Assembly (NCBI RefSeq): GCF_008180155.1
Contig: NZ_VSZS01000068.1
Span: 248,001-312,000 of the forward strand
DNA: 64,000 bases
Reading direction: 5' to 3'
Source: Neoaquamicrobium microcysteis
GTDB lineage: Bacteria > Pseudomonadota > Alphaproteobacteria > Rhizobiales > Rhizobiaceae
Below, piece by piece: positions 26,137 through 35,246 of the stretch. The notes beneath the pieces are model-generated. The model searched no databases. It was given only the letters and a program-made list of their open reading frames with translations, and was not told the DNA's origin. The first letter of the stretch is position 1. Every line of letters begins with the position of its first letter. Position numbers and translations under genes: made by a program.

Positions 26137-27018
26137 ATGAACAAGACATTCGGCATCTCGGCTGCGCTTACCACGCCTTTCCGCCCCGACCATTCCGTAG
26201 ACAACTCTCGGCTGGCGAGCCATGCGGCGTCGCTTCTGGAGGAAGGCTGCGCCGGCGTGACGCTGTTCGGGACGACCGGCGAAGGCCCATCGCTTGGCGC
26301 GCGGGAACGCATAGATGCACAGGCCGCGCTGCTCGATGCCGGCATTGCACCGGATCGCATCACGGTAGCGATCGGCAGTTCGTCGTCGGCCACGGCCGCC
26401 GAACAGGCCGATGCGGCGCTGGATGCGGGTATCAGGTCGTTGCTCGTCACACCGCCCTTCTATTTCAAGGGTGTCGGCGACGAAGGTCTGTTTGCGTGGT
26501 TTGCGGCGTTCCTGGAGCGCATCGGCAATCGGGCGCCGCGCGCGATCCTCTACCACATTCCGCAGGTCACCGGCGTCGGCCTGTCGATCGGCCTCGTCCG
26601 CCGGCTCAAGGCAGAGTTCGGCGAGGCCGTATTCGCCATCAAGGATTCCGCCGGCCACTGGCCCACGACGACGGCTTTCCTAGAGCAGAAGGACATTGCC
26701 ATCCTGGTGGGCGACGAGCGCCACCTTGCGGCGGCAGCACGGCTTGGCGGGGCGGGAGCGATCAGCGGCATGGCAAACCTTTTTCCGCTGGTGCTTGACG
26801 ATCTCGTGCGGACGGGCGACGAAAACGAGGCGCTCAACGAGCTGGTGGATGCGCTGGTAAGTCTGCCCGTGACGCCTGCGGTGAAGGCGCTGGTTGCCGC
26901 CAAGCGGCACGACGCCGAATGGATGCGGGTGCGTGCGCCGCTGGAGCAGACACCTGCGGCAGACGCCACCCGGCTGAAGGCGATGGCAGCGGCGCTGGCC
27001 AGCAGGAAGGCTGCCTAA
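26137..27018 (+). CDS. Dihydrodipicolinate synthase/N-acetylneuraminate lyase family protein
   Basis: A 293-residue class I aldolase-type barrel. 'GTTGEGPSL' (residues 45-53), Tyr139 in 'ILYHIPQVTGV' and the Schiff-base Lys169 in 'VFAIKDSAG' are intact, so it is probably active on pyruvate. Being next to a 4-oxalomesaconate operon and followed by a GntR gene 3 bases away, it is more likely a catabolic lyase than the biosynthetic DapA. The reaction cannot be told from sequence. ATG 26137 matches the family start; an earlier in-frame ATG at 26083 adds a non-conserved segment. The 173-base gap from galD shows no clear operator. Confidence 0.82.
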   Translation: MNKTFGISAALTTPFRPDHSVDNSRLASHAASLLEEGCAGVTLFGTTGEGPSLGARERIDAQAALLDAGIAPDRITVAIGSSSSATAAEQADAALDAGIRSLLVTPPFYFKGVGDEGLFAWFAAFLERIGNRAPRAILYHIPQVTGVGLSIGLVRRLKAEFGEAVFAIKDSAGHWPTTTAFLEQKDIAILVGDERHLAAAARLGGAGAISGMANLFPLVLDDLVRTGDENEALNELVDALVSLPVTPAVKALVAAKRHDAEWMRVRAPLEQTPAADATRLKAMAAALASRKAA

Positions 27019-27021
27019 GCC

Positions 27022-27684
27022 ATGGAGATGGAAGTGCGCGAAACGGCAACGCTGAGAGAGAAAGCTTACGACGCTTTCAAGAAGCGTCTGTTCTCGCGCG
27101 ACATCCGTCCCGGCCAGTTCCTTTCTCAGCGCGAATTGGTTGAGGTCACCGGCATGCCGCTCGGCGCGATCCGGGAGCTGGTGCCGCGGCTCGAGGCCGA
27201 CGGTCTCATCAAGACGGTTCCGCAGCGCGGGATGCAGATCGCGCATGTCGATGTCGACCTCATTCGCAACGCCTTCCAGCTTCGCCTCATCCTCGAGCGC
27301 GAGGCTGCGGCCGAGTTCTGCCGCAAGGCCGAGGACACAACCCTTCTGCGTCTTCGCGACGAGCATCTGGCTGTGAAGCGGGAGGCCAGCGAAGGTGTTA
27401 CGCCGGACCTGCTTGAACGCGCGCAGCAGATGGACTGGCTGTTCCACGACCAGATGATCGACACGCTCGGCAACGCACTGATTTCAAGCGTCTACCGGGT
27501 CAACTCGATCAAGATCAGGCTGATTAGGCAGCAGGATACGCGCATGTTGCCAGAGCTCGTCACCTCGGTCATGGACGAGCACATGCGCATCATCGACGCG
27601 CTGGTGGCTCGCGACGAGGCCGGTTCGGTGCAGGCGCTGGAGGCGCATATCGACATTGCGAGGAGGCGCGCGCTGGGCATTTAG
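27022..27684 (+). CDS. GntR-family regulator (FCD domain)
   Basis: A 220-residue regulator. A winged helix-turn-helix (about residues 8-72) includes 'QRELVEVTGMPLGAIRELVPRLEADGLI' and 'PQRGMQIA', followed by an FCD-type helical domain. Its start is 3 bases after the lyase stop, so it is co-transcribed with the lyase. It precedes the TRAP transporter and probably controls the lyase and/or that transporter. It is only distantly similar to the GntR protein at 19948, and I see no TGTATACA dyad near it. Confidence 0.87.
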   Translation: MEMEVRETATLREKAYDAFKKRLFSRDIRPGQFLSQRELVEVTGMPLGAIRELVPRLEADGLIKTVPQRGMQIAHVDVDLIRNAFQLRLILEREAAAEFCRKAEDTTLLRLRDEHLAVKREASEGVTPDLLERAQQMDWLFHDQMIDTLGNALISSVYRVNSIKIRLIRQQDTRMLPELVTSVMDEHMRIIDALVARDEAGSVQALEAHIDIARRRALGI

Positions 27685-27691
27685 GGCGAAG

Positions 27692-27708
27692 CCGGCCGGG
27701 AGGGCCGG
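27692..27708 (+). terminator. Short GC stem-loop after the GntR gene
   Basis: CCGGCC and GGCCGG pair around a 5-base loop, 7 bases after the stop codon. There is no U-run, so termination is doubtful. Confidence 0.3.
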
Positions 27709-27793
27709 ACAGAAATGGACCTTCGGTATCGATCAGGCTTTCGGTGCCGAGCCATGAGCACAAACCAAGACGAACCAACGGGAGGAGTTCATC

Positions 27794-28792
27794 ATGAAAA
27801 CGAAGTTCAATCGCCGGACAATGCTGGCATCGGTTGCCGCTGCGGCCATCGCCATCACGACACTCGGCCAGTCAGCGCTTGCGCAGGACAAGGTCACGCT
27901 GCGCCTTTCCACTCCGGCATCGGAAACCGACCAGCGCGCCGTAGCCCTCGTCGAGAAGTTCGGCCCCGCCGTCAGCGAGTTCGCCAATTTCGAGCCGCAC
28001 TGGAACGCGACGCTGTTCAACCAGGGCACCGAGCTGGAGGCCATCGCACGTGGCAACCTCGAAATGTCGATCGCCTCGGCACAGGAACTGGCCGTCTTCT
28101 TTCCCGAGTTCTCGATCTTCACGGCCGGTTACGTGCATCGCGACGCCGCGCATCAGGTTGCCGTCTTCAACGATCCGCTGATGGATCCATTCAAGCAGAA
28201 GGTCGAGGAAGAGCTGGGCGTCAAGCTGCTGACCGTCATGTATCTCGGCCGCCGGCAGGTCAACCTGCGCACCGACAAGGAAGTTCGTACGCCGGCCGAT
28301 CTTGCGGGGGTGAAGCTGCGCATGCCGAACACCGATGCCTGGCTGTTCCTGGGCGAAGCGCTGGGTGCCAGCCCGACACCAGTCGCCTTCACCGAAATCT
28401 ACACCGCTCTGCAGACCGGCGCGGTTGACGGGCAGGACAACCCGCTGCCGACCGTCGTTGACGCAAAATTCTACGAGGTGACCAAGCAGGTGGTGCTGAC
28501 CAGCCACCTCGTCGATCTCAACTATCTTGCCATGTCGAAAAGCGTGTGGGACGCGCTGACGCCGGAACAGCAGCAGGCTGTGCAGAAGGCTGCCGATGAC
28601 GCGGCCGAGTTCGGGCGCCAAAACCAGCTTGCGAAGGAGGAGGAACTCGTCTCCTTCCTCGAGGAGCAGGGGCTGAAAGTCTACGAGCCCGACCTCGACG
28701 CGTTCCGCACGACGGTGCAGCAGAAGTATCTCGAGTCCGATTTCGCCAAGGACTGGCCGGAAGGCACGCTCGAGAAGATCAACGCGCTCTAA
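27794..28792 (+). CDS. dctP: TRAP transporter substrate-binding protein, DctP family
   Basis: A 332-residue periplasmic binding protein with a twin-arginine-containing signal (KFNRRTMLASVAAAAIAITTLGQSALAQ). The body carries TRAP features such as 'VKLRMPNTDAWLFLGEALGASPTPVAFTEIYTALQTGAVDGQDNPLPTV'; the conserved Arg in 'LRMPN' normally binds a substrate carboxylate. GGAGGAG precedes the ATG by 7 bases. A stem-loop separates it from the membrane subunit genes. The substrate is therefore probably an organic acid, perhaps related to the preceding lyase. Confidence 0.92.
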   Translation: MKTKFNRRTMLASVAAAAIAITTLGQSALAQDKVTLRLSTPASETDQRAVALVEKFGPAVSEFANFEPHWNATLFNQGTELEAIARGNLEMSIASAQELAVFFPEFSIFTAGYVHRDAAHQVAVFNDPLMDPFKQKVEEELGVKLLTVMYLGRRQVNLRTDKEVRTPADLAGVKLRMPNTDAWLFLGEALGASPTPVAFTEIYTALQTGAVDGQDNPLPTVVDAKFYEVTKQVVLTSHLVDLNYLAMSKSVWDALTPEQQQAVQKAADDAAEFGRQNQLAKEEELVSFLEEQGLKVYEPDLDAFRTTVQQKYLESDFAKDWPEGTLEKINAL

Positions 28793-28814
28793 CGGCTGTG
28801 CGCCGAGGCGGCAT

Positions 28815-28848
28815 CCGGGCTTAGGCGGCAAGGCCGTGCCGAGCCCGG
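28815..28848 (+). other. Intercistronic stem-loop after dctP
   Basis: CCGGGCT (28815-28821) pairs with AGCCCGG (28842-28848), with an inner GGC/GCC helix at 28824-28826 and 28838-28840. It lies between dctP and dctQ, without a U-run, in the position of stabilising hairpins known for binding-protein mRNAs. Confidence 0.6.
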
Positions 28849-28915
28849 CTGCGCCGCGCCTCAGTGATGCAGAGCGGCTGCGCTCCGCGTCCCCAGACCC
28901 AGCGAGGACGGACCG

Positions 28916-29419
28916 ATGCAGGCGATAGGACGCTGGCTGCATTTGCGGGCAGAAAACGTGGCGGTGGCGCTGCTCGCCGCCATGTTCCTCACTTTCATCC
29001 TGCAGATTTTCGCGCGCTATGTGCTGGTGATGCCAGTAGGTTGGACGCTGGAACTCTGCCTGACACTGTGGATATGGATCGTTTTCTGGGGCAACGCCTT
29101 CCTCGTGCGCCATCGCGATCATGTCACGTTCGACATTCTCTATCTGGCGGTGCCGTCCGGCATACGGCGCATCATGGCGCTGACGGCTGCGGCGGCCATC
29201 GTCGTCGGCTTCGCCGTCACCCTGCTGCCGACTTGGGACTATATCGACTTCCTGAAGATCAAGCGCAGCTCGACAATGCGGATTCCGATGCGCACGGTCT
29301 TCAGCATCTACGCGCTGTTCATGGTCGCCGTGATCGTCCGTTACGCATTCATGTTCTACCTCGTCTGGCGCCATGGCGCCGACCGGGAGCACCGTCACCT
29401 GGAGGTCACTGACGAATGA
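28916..29419 (+). CDS. dctQ: TRAP transporter small permease, DctQ family
   Basis: A 167-residue inner-membrane protein with four predicted membrane segments. 'LQIFARYVLVMPVGWTLELCLTLWIWIVFWGNAFLVRHRDHV' is the typical DctQ core. Its stop overlaps the dctM start (ATGA). It links the binding protein cycle to the large subunit. Confidence 0.88.
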   Translation: MQAIGRWLHLRAENVAVALLAAMFLTFILQIFARYVLVMPVGWTLELCLTLWIWIVFWGNAFLVRHRDHVTFDILYLAVPSGIRRIMALTAAAAIVVGFAVTLLPTWDYIDFLKIKRSSTMRIPMRTVFSIYALFMVAVIVRYAFMFYLVWRHGADREHRHLEVTDE

Positions 29420-30711
29420 GCCTCCAGTTCGCGCTTTGCCTCGTCACATTGTTCGTCCTCGCCGGCATCGGCACGCCGGTCGGCTACGCGATCATCCTGT
29501 CATCGACGGTCTACCTCATGGCCGTGGGACAGGATCTTGCGCTGTCGGGCGAAAAAATCCTGCAGGGGCTCTACGACAGCTTCATACTGCTCGCCGTGCC
29601 GCTCTTTATCGTTGCAGCCAACATCATGAATGCCGGCACGATCTCGGAACGCCTGCTCAACTTCTGCGTAGCTGCCGTAGGGCGTTTCCGCGGCGGGCTC
29701 GGTCACGTCAACATCGTCGCATCTCTCATCTTTTCCGGCATGTCCGGTTCCGCAGTGGCCGATGCCGCCGGTATCGGCAAGATCATCATCGGCATTATGA
29801 CCAAGGGAGGCCGCTATGCGCGCGGCTATGCGGCAGCCGTGACGGCAGCATCAGCCACCATCGGGCCGATCATCCCGCCGTCGATTCCCATGGTGCTCTA
29901 CGCGCTAGTTTCCAACACCTCGATCGGCTACCTGTTCCTCGGCGGCATCCTGCCGGGCTTGTTGATGGGCGTCGTTCTGATGGCGATGAACCATTGGCTG
30001 TCGGCACGACGCGGCTTTGCGCTTGAACAGCCCGTACCGTTGCGCGAATTGCCCGGCTACACACTGAACGCCTTCCCTGCCCTGCTGATGCCAGCGATCC
30101 TGCTCTACGGCATCTATGGCGGCGTTACGACGCCGACCGAGGCCGCAGCCGTCGCGGCCGCCTACGCGCTATTGCTGGCGGGCTTGTTCTACCGTGCGCT
30201 GTCGTGGCGGACGCTTTACTCGATCTTCGCCGAAAGCGCGCGGTCGTCTGCGGCGGTGGGCCTCGTCATCGGCGGTGCGCTCATACTCAACTATGTCGTG
30301 GCATCGGAGAATATTCCCAATCAGGTTGCGGGCGCACTGGTCGGGCTAGACGTACACCCGCTGGTCTTCCTGCTGGGTGTGAACCTTCTTCTTTTGTTGC
30401 TGGGCTGCGTGCTGGACGCCACGACGATCATTCTCGTCATCATCCCGCTCTTCCTGCCGACTTGCCGCGAGCTTGGCATCGACCTCGTGCATTTCGGCGT
30501 CGTGGCGGTGGTCAACTGTATGATCGGGCTTATTACGCCGCCCTATGGCATACTGCTCTTCGTCATCAACGCCGTCACCGATATCCCGCTTCGCGAGATC
30601 ATTGCTGAAATTTGGCCTTTCCTGGCCGCGCTTGTCGTCGCTCTGCTCATCATGATCCTGTTTCCCGGTGTGGTGCTGTTCCTGCCGCAGCAGTTCGGCT
30701 ATCTGGGCTGA
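29416..30711 (+). CDS. dctM: TRAP transporter large permease, DctM family
   Basis: A 431-residue inner-membrane protein with about twelve membrane segments. '[17 protein letters not shown]' and '[26 protein letters not shown]' are the DctM signatures, and '[23 protein letters not shown]' lies near the C-terminus. It carries out sodium- or proton-coupled uptake. An acyl-CoA dehydrogenase gene follows 49 bases later on the same strand. Confidence 0.92.
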   Translation: MSLQFALCLVTLFVLAGIGTPVGYAIILSSTVYLMAVGQDLALSGEKILQGLYDSFILLAVPLFIVAANIMNAGTISERLLNFCVAAVGRFRGGLGHVNIVASLIFSGMSGSAVADAAGIGKIIIGIMTKGGRYARGYAAAVTAASATIGPIIPPSIPMVLYALVSNTSIGYLFLGGILPGLLMGVVLMAMNHWLSARRGFALEQPVPLRELPGYTLNAFPALLMPAILLYGIYGGVTTPTEAAAVAAAYALLLAGLFYRALSWRTLYSIFAESARSSAAVGLVIGGALILNYVVASENIPNQVAGALVGLDVHPLVFLLGVNLLLLLLGCVLDATTIILVIIPLFLPTCRELGIDLVHFGVVAVVNCMIGLITPPYGILLFVINAVTDIPLREIIAEIWPFLAALVVALLIMILFPGVVLFLPQQFGYLG

Positions 30712-30760
30712 AGTCCGCGCCGGGAAGCCCCAACGCGAAATCGGAGAGGGAGGCAGGCTC

Positions 30761-31900
30761 ATGCTGCTCAACGAAGAACAGACGATGGTGCGCGACATGG
30801 CGCGGCGCTTTGCGCAGGAACGCCTCAAACCCTTTGCCGCAGGATGGGATCGCACCAAGACGTTTCCGCGCGAACGCATCGCCGAGATGGGCGAACTCGG
30901 GCTCATGGGCATGCTGGTACCCGAAGAATATGACGGGTCGAAAACGGACTACATCGCCTACGCTCTTGCCATAGAGGAAATTGCAGCCGGCGACGGCGCG
31001 CTTTCCACGGTGATGAGCGTGCACAATTCGGTCGGTTGCGGGCCCATCCTCGCATTCGGCAGCGAGGAACAGAAGCAGCGCTTCCTCAAGCCGATGGCGC
31101 GCGGTGAATGGCTTGGCGCGTTCTGCCTCACGGAGCCGCATACCGGCTCGGATGCCTCGGCCATCCGGACGCGTGCGCGCAAGGACGGCAACCGCTACAT
31201 ATTGAGCGGCACCAAGCAGTTCATTACCTCAGGCAAGAATGCCGATGTCGCCATCGTCTTCGCCGTAACCGACCCGGATGCCGGCAAGCGCGGCATAAGC
31301 GCGTTCATCGTGCCGACATCGACGCCCGGTTTTCGGGTTGCCAGCCTGGAAAACAAGCTCGGTCAGAATCTGTCGGACACGGCACAGATCGTGTTCGAGG
31401 ACATGGAACTGACGCCCGACCTGCTGCTGGGCGAGGAAGGCCAAGGCTACAGGATAGCGCTCGCCAATCTGGAAGGCGGACGCGTCGGCATCGCTGCGCA
31501 ATCGGTTGGCATGGCGCGGGCCGCGCTCGATGCCGCGCTGGCCTATGCTCAGGATCGCGAGACCTTCGGCGTCAAGCTGATGGAGCATCAGGCGGTAGCC
31601 TTCCGGCTGGCCGACATGGCAACGAAGATCGAGGTTGCTCGTCAGATGGTACTGCACGCAGCCTTGCTGCGCGAAGCGGGCAAGCCGGCGCTCAAGGAGG
31701 CCTCTATGGCCAAGCTTTTTGCATCGGAGATGGCGGAGCGCGTGTGTTCAGACGCGATCCAGATACATGGCGGCTATGGCTATGTCGCCGACTTCCCAGT
31801 CGAACGCATCTATCGCGACGTACGCGTTTGCCAGATTTACGAGGGCACCAGCGACATCCAGAGGCTGGTCATTGCGCGCGCGCTGGCGCAGGAAGGTTAA
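30761..31900 (+). CDS. Acyl-CoA dehydrogenase
   Basis: A 379-residue flavoenzyme of the acyl-CoA dehydrogenase family that introduces an alpha,beta double bond into an acyl-CoA. '[18 protein letters not shown]' and '[15 protein letters not shown]' (FAD and substrate loops), '[35 protein letters not shown]' and the catalytic base Glu361 in YEGTSD are present. The chosen ATG follows GGAGAGGGAGGCAGG. It is probably the last gene of the TRAP operon, so the imported acid may enter metabolism as a CoA ester. No CoA ligase gene is present here. Confidence 0.92.
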   Translation: MLLNEEQTMVRDMARRFAQERLKPFAAGWDRTKTFPRERIAEMGELGLMGMLVPEEYDGSKTDYIAYALAIEEIAAGDGALSTVMSVHNSVGCGPILAFGSEEQKQRFLKPMARGEWLGAFCLTEPHTGSDASAIRTRARKDGNRYILSGTKQFITSGKNADVAIVFAVTDPDAGKRGISAFIVPTSTPGFRVASLENKLGQNLSDTAQIVFEDMELTPDLLLGEEGQGYRIALANLEGGRVGIAAQSVGMARAALDAALAYAQDRETFGVKLMEHQAVAFRLADMATKIEVARQMVLHAALLREAGKPALKEASMAKLFASEMAERVCSDAIQIHGGYGYVADFPVERIYRDVRVCQIYEGTSDIQRLVIARALAQEG

Positions 31901-31987
31901 AGCGCGTCGCAATCTACTTTCGGGTCGCGATCCGCTTTCGGGGAGACAGGCCTTGGGCGACCGGTTCCCACAGTAAATTCAATTTAA

Positions 31988-31999
31988 GTAAAATTTTAC
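31988..31999. repeat. 12-base palindrome in AT-rich island
   Basis: GTAAAATTTTAC is a perfect palindrome in a local AT-rich patch of otherwise GC-rich DNA. It could be a protein-binding site or the remnant of a promoter; nothing starts downstream. Confidence 0.35.
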
Positions 32000-32132
32000 C
32001 GTGTTGTTCACTTCATGTTTGAGGACCCGGAGGGCCTGATCGACATTGTTGTCGCGTACGATGACCTGCAATTGGTTTCCTGACATTCTACGGGTTCGCC
32101 CGGCATGTTCTGGACATGATGGACATGGAAGC

Positions 32133-32150
32133 GGATCGCATCTGCGATCC
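32133..32150. terminator. 18-base dyad, possible terminator or binding site
   Basis: GGATCGCA (32133-32140) and TGCGATCC (32143-32150) are perfect inverted arms around TC. They lie 122 bases beyond the end of the sulfur operon. There is no U-run on either strand. Confidence 0.35.
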
Positions 32151-32271
32151 TGCGAAGCGGCGCCAGGGTCACGAAAGGTGATGGACGAGCTATCCCGAAT
32201 CCTGCGGGCGCCAGAAGATGTACCCGATATAGACCGCTGCGGGCTTTATGCAACCCCGAAGGCGATAAAGG

Positions 32272-32805
32272 TCAGGCGGCTGGCCGCCGACGCCACGAGT
32301 AGGCGGCACCCTGCTCGCCGGCCGTTGCCGCAGGCTGATAGTGGAACGGAATGCCGCCGACGCGGCCTTCCTCCAGACGCCGCAGAGCCGTCTCGTTCGT
32401 CACCTCGAACTCCGAAAAGCCGGTGCGGATCATCAGCGGTATCTGGTCGATCAGCACATCGCCGGATGCGCGTACGATGCCGCCATAGCCGTGGCGTCCC
32501 CGCAGAAGCTCGGCCTTGGAATAGCTGCGCCCGTCGTTGAAAGCCGGAAAGGCCAGCGAAACCAGAGGCAGCACCGCCAGATGAGGCACCAGCGCATCCA
32601 GCGCCTCGCTGGGCAGTACATGAACGCCGATGCGCCCTTCTGCCGCCTCGCGCGCGGCATGATCCAGCGCCAGAAAGGCTGCCAGCGGCAGGATGATGCG
32701 GCGGTTACCGGCAAGCGCTTCCGCGCTTTCAGCATGCTGCCACTCATCCTCGCGGAAGCCGTCCTGCGTCCAGAGGCGCATCGTCGGGGTGTCGGTGTCG
32801 CTCAT
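32272..32805 (-). CDS. DUF934 protein of the sulfite-reductase operon
   Basis: A 177-residue protein of the DUF934 family, seen mainly next to sulfite reductase genes of proteobacteria. Characteristic are 'RLWTQDGF', 'VLPLVSLAFPAFNDGRSYSKAELLRGRHGYGGIVRASGDVLIDQIPLMIRTGFSEFEV' and 'FHYQPA'. It has no signal peptide or membrane segment. It is the last gene after cysH (9-base gap). The molecular role is unknown; an accessory function in sulfite reduction is inferred from context. Confidence 0.85.
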   Translation of the reverse strand: MSDTDTPTMRLWTQDGFREDEWQHAESAEALAGNRRIILPLAAFLALDHAAREAAEGRIGVHVLPSEALDALVPHLAVLPLVSLAFPAFNDGRSYSKAELLRGRHGYGGIVRASGDVLIDQIPLMIRTGFSEFEVTNETALRRLEEGRVGGIPFHYQPAATAGEQGAAYSWRRRPAA

Positions 32806-32814
32806 CGAACCATC

Positions 32815-33570
32815 CTAAAGCGAAGAAGCGGCCAGGGACTGCTCCGCCCCGGCAAGGTGGATACCGCATTCGGTCTTGGCCTGCCCGGCCCAGCGGCCCG
32901 AGCGCGGGTCGCTGCCGGGAGCTGCCGGCTGCGTGCAGGGAAAGCAACCTATGGACAGGTAGCCATAAGCGACCAGTGGGTTCTCGCGCAGGTCGTGGCG
33001 GCGCATGTAATCCGCCAGATCGGCCGTCGTCCATCGCGCGAGCGGGTTGATGCGGACACGTGGGCCGACCGCCTCGAAGACCGGCATGACGCCGCGCGTG
33101 CCGGCCTGGAAGCGCTTGCGTCCCGTAAACCATGCCCTGAACGGTGCAAGGCCGCGCGCCATCGGCTCGACCTTTCGCACCGCGCAGCAGGCATCGGTGT
33201 CGGACTTGTGAAGATCGCCCGTCGGGTCCGCCCGCCGAAGAGCCGCTTCTTGCGGCCTCACGACACGAATGTCGGTGAGACCCAGATCGGCGACGAGCCG
33301 ATCTCGATAGTCGATGATCTCGCCGAAATGCTTGCCCGTGTCCAGAAAGACCACCGGCAGTGCGGGATCGATGCGCGAGATCATGTGCAGAAGCACGGCC
33401 GAATCCGCACCGAAGGACGACAGAACGGCAACCTCGCCCGGCTCGAACCGCCCGCAGGAAAGCGCGATGGCATGCTCCGGCTCCAGGGCGCCGAAACGTG
33501 CCTCGAGCGAGGCAGCCGTCTCGCGCGCGACCCGTGCGTCGTCGTCAAGCTGCCTTTGCTTCGCTTCCAT
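32815..33570 (-). CDS. cysH: Assimilatory adenylylsulfate (APS/PAPS) reductase
   Basis: A 251-residue cytosolic enzyme that reduces activated sulfate to sulfite. 'LSSFGADSAVLLHMI' is the nucleotide-binding P-loop-like motif. The Cys pairs 'DACCAVRK' (Cys128, Cys129) and 'GCFPC' (Cys209, Cys212) are ligands for a [4Fe-4S] cluster, indicating the APS-using type. 'KTECGIH' carries the catalytic Cys235. Its start lies within the 3' end of cysI (26-base overlap). Confidence 0.93.
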   Translation of the reverse strand: MEAKQRQLDDDARVARETAASLEARFGALEPEHAIALSCGRFEPGEVAVLSSFGADSAVLLHMISRIDPALPVVFLDTGKHFGEIIDYRDRLVADLGLTDIRVVRPQEAALRRADPTGDLHKSDTDACCAVRKVEPMARGLAPFRAWFTGRKRFQAGTRGVMPVFEAVGPRVRINPLARWTTADLADYMRRHDLRENPLVAYGYLSIGCFPCTQPAAPGSDPRSGRWAGQAKTECGIHLAGAEQSLAASSL

Positions 33571-35215
33571 AGAGGGCCTCCTTGAACGGGGCGGCCCCCA
33601 GCCGCCGGTATGCTTCCAGAAACGTCTCCTCGCGGCCTTTGCGCACGGCTAGATAGGTTTCCACGACGGTCTCGATGGCGTCGGTGATCTCCTCGGGGCC
33701 GAAGCCGCGTCCGACGATCTCGCCGATCGAGCTGTTCTCGTCGCCCGAACCGCCCAGCGTGACCTGGTAGAGCTCCGCGCCCTTCTTCTCGACGCCGAGA
33801 ATGCCGATGTGGCCGACATGGTGATGGCCGCAAGCGTTGATGCAGCCGGAAATCTTCAGCTTCAGTTCGCCGATCTCCTCCTGCCGCTCCTGCGAAGAAA
33901 AACGCAGCGAGATGTCCTGGGCTACCGAGATCGACCGGGCGTTCGCCAGCGCGCAGTAGTCGAGGCCGGGGCATGCAATGATATCGGTGACGAGGCCGGC
34001 ATTGGCAGTCTCCAGCCCGATGGCGACCAGCCGGTCGTAGACGGCCTTGAGGTCGGCGCGCGCTACATGCGGCAGGATCAGGTTCTGCTCGTGGCTGACG
34101 CGGATTTCGTCGAACGCGAGGACTTCCGCGATGTCCGCAACCGCATCCATCTGCGCGTCGGTCGCATCGCCCGGCGCCTCGCCGATGCCCTTGAGCGAAA
34201 TCGTGACGGCGGCGTAGTCGGGATTGACGTGGGTCGTCACGTTGCGCCGCAGCCATGCTGCAAAGGTGCGATTGTCGAGCTGCGCCTGTTTCACCACGGC
34301 ATCGCCTTCCGGCCGAGCCGGGAGCGAAGGCGGCGCGAAATAGGCCTCGATGGCGCGGATGTCCGCGTCGGGCAGCTTGAGCTCGCCGTCCCTGAGTGCT
34401 GCGAACTCCTTCTCAACCCAGCCGGTCAGTTCCTCCGTGCCCGTCTCGTGCACGAGTATCTTGATGCGCGCCTTGTACTTGTTGTCGCGGCGTCCGTTGA
34501 GGTTGTAGACCCGCAGGATCGCGGTGCAGTAGGCGAGCAAATCCTTCTCGGGCAGGAAATCGCGTATCTTCTTGGCGATCATCGGCGTGCGGCCTTGCCC
34601 GCCACCGACATAGACGGCGAAGCCCAGTTCGCCCGCCTCGTTCTTCTTGAGATGAAGCCCGATGTCGTGAACCTGGATGGCGGCGCGGTCGCGCTCGGCG
34701 CCGGTCACCGCGATCTTGAACTTGCGCGGTAGGTACGAAAACTCGGGATGAACCGACGACCACTGGCGCAGGATTTCGGCGTAGGGGCGCGGGTCGGCAA
34801 CCTCGTCGGCGGCGGCGCCGGCAAAATGGTCGGCCGTGACGTTGCGAATGCAGTTGCCGCTGGTCTGGAGTGCGTGCATCTCGACGCTCGCCAGATCGTC
34901 GAGAATGGCAGGAATGTCGGACAACGCCGGCCAGTTGTACTGGATGTTCTGGCGCGTGGTGAAATGGCCGTAGCCCTTGTCGTACTTTCTCGCGATATGC
35001 GCCAGCACGCGCATCTGCCGCGCGTTCAGCGTGCCGTAGGGGATCGCGACGCGCAGCATGTAGGCGTGAAGTTGCAGGTAGACGCCGTTCATCAGCCTCA
35101 GCGGCTTGAACTGGTCTTCCGTAATTTCGCCTGCCAGGCGGCGTTCGACCTGGTCGCGAAACTCTGCGACGCGGGCCTGAACAAAGCCATGGTCGAATTC
35201 GTCGTAGCGATACAT
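33545..35215 (-). CDS. cysI: Sulfite reductase, hemoprotein (nitrite/sulfite reductase family)
   Basis: A 556-residue siroheme and [4Fe-4S] enzyme reducing sulfite to sulfide. The duplicated ferredoxin-like half domains are visible as 'GYGHFTTRQNIQYNWPALSDIPAILDDLASVEMHALQTSGNCIRNV' and 'DEIRVSHEQNLILPHV'. The cluster/siroheme Cys motifs are 'CPGLDYC' and 'SGCINACGHHHVGHIG'. A flavoprotein subunit gene (cysJ) is absent, so electrons probably come from ferredoxin. The gene follows DUF2849 with a 31-base gap. Confidence 0.92.
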   Translation of the reverse strand: MYRYDEFDHGFVQARVAEFRDQVERRLAGEITEDQFKPLRLMNGVYLQLHAYMLRVAIPYGTLNARQMRVLAHIARKYDKGYGHFTTRQNIQYNWPALSDIPAILDDLASVEMHALQTSGNCIRNVTADHFAGAAADEVADPRPYAEILRQWSSVHPEFSYLPRKFKIAVTGAERDRAAIQVHDIGLHLKKNEAGELGFAVYVGGGQGRTPMIAKKIRDFLPEKDLLAYCTAILRVYNLNGRRDNKYKARIKILVHETGTEELTGWVEKEFAALRDGELKLPDADIRAIEAYFAPPSLPARPEGDAVVKQAQLDNRTFAAWLRRNVTTHVNPDYAAVTISLKGIGEAPGDATDAQMDAVADIAEVLAFDEIRVSHEQNLILPHVARADLKAVYDRLVAIGLETANAGLVTDIIACPGLDYCALANARSISVAQDISLRFSSQERQEEIGELKLKISGCINACGHHHVGHIGILGVEKKGAELYQVTLGGSGDENSSIGEIVGRGFGPEEITDAIETVVETYLAVRKGREETFLEAYRRLGAAPFKEALYGSEAKAA

Positions 35216-35246
35216 ACTGGGCTATCCTTGTCCGCCGCCGGACCGA

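Larger units (their letters stand above)
31901..32271. other. Intergenic region between convergent operons
   Basis: 371 bases without a credible gene; short open frames here have atypical composition and no ribosome sites. It contains an AT-rich island (about 31970-32000) with a 12-base palindrome and an 18-base near-perfect dyad at 32133-32150, listed separately. Both flanking operons end here, so terminators are expected. Confidence 0.6.

Noticed and set aside
27872-29398. 508-residue minus-strand open frame
   Set aside because: It is antisense to dctP and dctQ and crosses their intercistronic hairpin; no recognisable domain.
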